Assembly (NCBI GenBank): GCA_013812995.1
Contig: JACCSL010000364.1
Span: 1-7,204 of the forward strand
From: Ardenticatenales bacterium
GTDB lineage: Bacteria > Chloroflexota > Anaerolineae > Ardenticatenales > Ardenticatenaceae
Length of the DNA: 7,204 bases
Direction of reading: 5' to 3'
The translations under genes and the position numbers were made by a program. Positions 5,011 through 7,204 of this stretch are shown here, piece after piece. How positions within the stretch are numbered: position 1 is the stretch's first letter; each line of letters begins with the position of its first letter. Below the pieces are notes generated by a model. It had not been told where the DNA came from. It searched no databases and saw only the letters and a list, made by a program, of their open reading frames with translations.

Positions 5011-5604
5011 ATGTCATCTCAGACGGGGGAAATGGATCTGCGGGTACGTCGCACGCGGCTTGCCTTGCGCAACGCCCTGCTCTCGCTAATCGAGGAAAAG
5101 GGCTTCGATTCCATCATTGTCCAGGAGATCGCTGACCGGGCCATGATCAATCGGGGCACCTTCTACAAGCACTATCGCGACAAATATGATCTGCTGGAGC
5201 AGACCATGCAGGAATTACTCAGCGAGTTGTCGGCACCCGTTGCAACACTATTGCAGGTTCCGGAGGATCAGGCGGTGCTGGATGCCCTCGTTCACTGGCT
5301 GGAGCAGGTGGCGCGCTATGCAAGTTTCTACCGGATGATGCTGGGGAGATCGGGCAATGCGGCCTTTGCGGCACACCTGCTGCGTTATCTTGAAACAATC
5401 GTGGCAGAGGAGTATCGGCGGCAGCGTATCAAGCAGCGCCCTGGGACGCTGGAAGAATCTATCAATCTGCGCTTCATCGCTGCCGGATTTCTCGGTGTCA
5501 CGGCCTGGTGGTTGGAGCAGAAGCAACCGTTGCCTGTGCGCGATGTAGCGACCCAGCTCCATGCCTTACTCAAAACGATCATGCCGGATCCAAAAGCATC
5601 CTGA
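5011..5604 (+). CDS. TetR/AcrR-family transcriptional regulator
   Basis: The 197-aa protein has its ATG at 5011 behind AAGGAGGG. The N-terminal DNA-binding domain spans about residues 13-62, with helix 1 RTRLALRNALLSLIEEKGF and the helix-turn-helix IIVQEIADRAMINRGTFYKHYRDK (35-58), a strong TetR signature. The C-terminal ligand and dimer domain (about 75-190) resembles the TetR_C type seen in dihydroxyacetone-kinase-regulator-like proteins; its ligand is unknown. It is divergent from the hemolysin III gene across a region with two mirrored boxes, so it probably represses that gene and itself. The oxidoreductase gene follows 75 bases later in the same direction and may also be under its control, though it has a promoter of its own. 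Confidence 0.93.
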   Translation: MSSQTGEMDLRVRRTRLALRNALLSLIEEKGFDSIIVQEIADRAMINRGTFYKHYRDKYDLLEQTMQELLSELSAPVATLLQVPEDQAVLDALVHWLEQVARYASFYRMMLGRSGNAAFAAHLLRYLETIVAEEYRRQRIKQRPGTLEESINLRFIAAGFLGVTAWWLEQKQPLPVRDVATQLHALLKTIMPDPKAS

Positions 5605-5608
5605 CTGG

Positions 5609-5624
5609 GGCAAGCTCCCTTGCC
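5609..5624. promoter_or_regulatory. GGCAAG/CTTGCC dyad after tetR
   Basis: GGCAAG (5609-5614) and CTTGCC (5619-5624) form a perfect 6-bp stem with a four-base loop, and outer GG/CC pairs extend it past a bulge. It starts five bases after the tetR stop and overlaps the -35 box at 5620. With no U-tract, it may be a weak terminator or a control site for the next promoter. Confidence 0.35.
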
Positions 5625-5649
5625 GCCCCTGTGGCACTTCCCCTATACT
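5620..5649 (+). promoter_or_regulatory. Promoter candidate for the oxidoreductase-methyltransferase pair
   Basis: TTGCCG (5620-5625) and TATACT (5644-5649) are separated by 18 bases, matching consensus at four and five of six positions. The start would be near 5656, leaving a leader of about 24 bases that contains the CGGAGGG ribosome site. Confidence 0.5.
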
Positions 5650-5679
5650 TGCGCCTCTACCAGCACGGAGGGCAACATC

Positions 5680-6678
5680 ATGCGGCTAAGCATCCTCGAT
5701 CAATCCCCAATTTCTGAGGGCTCTACGGGCTCGCAGGCATTGCACAACACCATAAACCTCGCGCGCCTGGCCGACAGCCTTGGCTATCATCGCTACTGGG
5801 TCGCCGAGCATCATGGTGGCCCGATGCTGGCCTGTGCCAGCCCGGAGGCGCTTATTGGCCCCCTCGCGGCAGCGACCACGAACCTCCGCGTGGGCAGCGG
5901 TGGCGTAATGCTCCCCCATTACAGTCCCCTCAAAGTTGCTGAAACCTTCAGCATGTTGAGCGGCCTCTTTCCTGGCCGGATCGACCTTGGCGTTGGCCGC
6001 GCGGCGGGCACCGATGCCACGACCACCTTTGCCCTCCAGCGGGACCGCCGCCATGCCGCACCCGACGACTTCCCGGCACAACTCACCGAGCTTCTGGCGT
6101 ACCTGTGGGACCAGATGCCGGCCGATCATCCCTTCGCGCGGCTGACCACACTGCCCGGTCGCCCCGAGGTGCCAGACCCCTGGCTGCTGGGCTCCTCCCC
6201 GCAGAGCGGCCTCTGGGCGGCGGAGCTGGGCCTGCCCTACGCCTTTGCGGACTTCATCAACCCCTCGGGCGCTGCCATCGCGCGCCGCTACCGCGAGCAG
6301 TTTACCCCGTCCGGCAAGATAGCAGCCCCCTATGTCATCGCGGCAATCTCGGTTCTCTGCGCGGACACGAACGAGGAGGCGCAGCGGTTGGCGGCAAGCA
6401 GCAAAATGCTCCTGACACTGCTCTTCCAGGGTCGGCTCATCCCGGTTCCGCCCGTGGAAAAGGCGCTGGCCTTCCTCGCAGAGCGCAGCGTGGATACCCT
6501 GCCCCTCGGGCGGCGAGCCATCATCGGCTCTCAGAGTACCGTGCAGCGCGGAATCCAGGAGGTGGTGGCGGAGTATGAAGCGGACGAAGTCATGATTCTG
6601 ACCATCACCTACGAGCACACGGCGCGGCGGCGATCCTATGAGTTGGTCGCGGATGCCCTGGGATTGGGCGCAGAATGA
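5680..6678 (+). CDS. LLM-class flavin-dependent oxidoreductase (luciferase-like monooxygenase)
   Basis: The 332-aa protein has its ATG at 5680, seven bases after CGGAGGG. It is preferred over a TTG 60 bases earlier, which lies inside the promoter candidate. The fold is the bacterial-luciferase (beta/alpha)8 barrel. Recognisable marks are MRLSILDQSPI at the start, LADSLGYHRYWVAEHH (31-45), ASPEALIGPLAAATTNLRVGSGGVMLPHYSPLKVAE (53-88) and GRIDLGVGRAAGTD. These place it in the 'group 1' luciferase-family oxidoreductases (YhbW/MsnO8-like). Such enzymes use reduced FMN, delivered by a separate reductase, and oxygen to oxidise a substrate that cannot be read from sequence. No flavin reductase is in view. 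The stop overlaps the next start (ATGA), so it is translationally coupled to the methyltransferase. Confidence 0.93.
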   Translation: MRLSILDQSPISEGSTGSQALHNTINLARLADSLGYHRYWVAEHHGGPMLACASPEALIGPLAAATTNLRVGSGGVMLPHYSPLKVAETFSMLSGLFPGRIDLGVGRAAGTDATTTFALQRDRRHAAPDDFPAQLTELLAYLWDQMPADHPFARLTTLPGRPEVPDPWLLGSSPQSGLWAAELGLPYAFADFINPSGAAIARRYREQFTPSGKIAAPYVIAAISVLCADTNEEAQRLAASSKMLLTLLFQGRLIPVPPVEKALAFLAERSVDTLPLGRRAIIGSQSTVQRGIQEVVAEYEADEVMILTITYEHTARRRSYELVADALGLGAE

Positions 6679-7204
6679 CCGACACAAGCCTGCGCGATAG
6701 CTACGACGAGACGCCATTTCTCAAGCAGACCTATGTGCATGTGGATGGCATGGCGACCATCGCGGCGCTCCAGGGGCTGCGCCCCGCACCCGTCGCGGCC
6801 TGCCGCGTGCTGGAGCTTGGCTGTGGCAGCGGCAGCAACCTTATCGCGATGGCCTATGGTCTCCCCGAGAGCCGCTTCCTGGGTATCGACCTCTCCGCGC
6901 AGCAGAGCGCAGACGGTCAGGCGACGGTGGCGGAGCTTGGCCTGCCAAACGTGGAGATTCGGCAGGGAGACATTCTGGCGGTAGACGACTCCTTCGGACC
7001 GTTCGATTACATCATCGCCCACGGCGTCTATTCCTGGGTTCCACCCGTCGTACGGGAAAAGGTGCTGTCGATCTGCCGGGAGCGGCTCGCGCCCCAGGGA
7101 ATTGCCTATGTCAGTTACAACGTCTTTCCCGGCTGGCACCCGCTGCTCATCATACGGGAGATGCTTCGCTACCACACCCGCGACCTGTGTCACCCCCTGG
7201 AGCG
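6675..7204 (+). CDS. Class I SAM-dependent methyltransferase, 3' end cut by window
   Basis: This is a partial gene; 176 codons are visible. The ATG overlaps the stop of the oxidoreductase. SAM-binding motif I is VLELGCGSGSN (45-55), followed by the acidic residue after strand 2 in FLGIDLS (Asp72) and motif-II-like QGDILAVDD. The segment FDYIIAHGVYSWVP and YVSYNVFPGWHPLLIIREML closely resembles the methyltransferases that carry a C-terminal regulatory domain (MethyTransf_Reg, PF10119), so the full protein is probably about 500 aa with that domain beyond the edge. The substrate is unknown. Coupling to the flavin monooxygenase suggests both act on the same small molecule or in one detoxification or tailoring step, but that is inference. 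Confidence 0.88.
   Translation, partial: MTDTSLRDSYDETPFLKQTYVHVDGMATIAALQGLRPAPVAACRVLELGCGSGSNLIAMAYGLPESRFLGIDLSAQQSADGQATVAELGLPNVEIRQGDILAVDDSFGPFDYIIAHGVYSWVPPVVREKVLSICRERLAPQGIAYVSYNVFPGWHPLLIIREMLRYHTRDLCHPLE

Noticed and set aside
5686..6717. 343-codon open frame on the minus strand opposite the oxidoreductase
   Set aside because: It is a mirror of GC-rich coding bias. The plus-strand protein has clear family motifs, while the antisense product is Arg/Gly-rich with no recognisable fold.

Overview
The window reads as chromosomal DNA of a Chloroflexota bacterium, most like the Ktedonobacteria. The main pointer is the lipoprotein at 523-1092: directly after its lipobox cysteine it carries a Thr/Val/Glu 'VEVTREV' stalk running into 'TATPEP', a pattern very common in Chloroflexota secreted lipoproteins. 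Roomy intergenic spacing, many small orphan reading frames, GTG/TTG starts and a cytosolic GAF-GAF histidine kinase fit that guess. The assignment is inference from style, not from a marker gene.

Left part (1-2130): a loosely packed accessory stretch. It holds a hairpin at the edge, a possible 51-residue Cys-rich ORF on the minus strand, the lipoprotein with a probable septum-formation-type domain, a 41-residue one-helix membrane peptide, a 38-residue CxxC mini-protein, and a four-helix membrane protein of unknown function. Two non-coding-looking repeat families run through it. A ~42-base element at 411-452 recurs at 1469-1510. A 24-base perfect direct repeat at 241-264 recurs at 4000-4023, so the two copies bracket 3.7 kb including the kinase. 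The membrane protein gene contains a near-perfect 18-bp-stem palindrome.

Middle (2133-3899): a soluble hybrid-free histidine kinase with two GAF domains, HisKA and HATPase domains. It has no partner response regulator in view.

Right part (4186-7204): a hemolysin III/PAQR-type membrane protein on the minus strand, divergent from a TetR-family regulator. Their 130-bp intergenic region carries two closely matching 22-bp boxes in mirror orientation, and one lies at the predicted start of transcription of the hemolysin III gene. This makes a self-contained regulatory module. Downstream of tetR, behind a promoter candidate, come a luciferase-like flavin monooxygenase and a class I SAM methyltransferase coupled by an ATGA overlap; the methyltransferase runs off the right end. 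No rRNA, tRNA, CRISPR array or intact transposase was seen.
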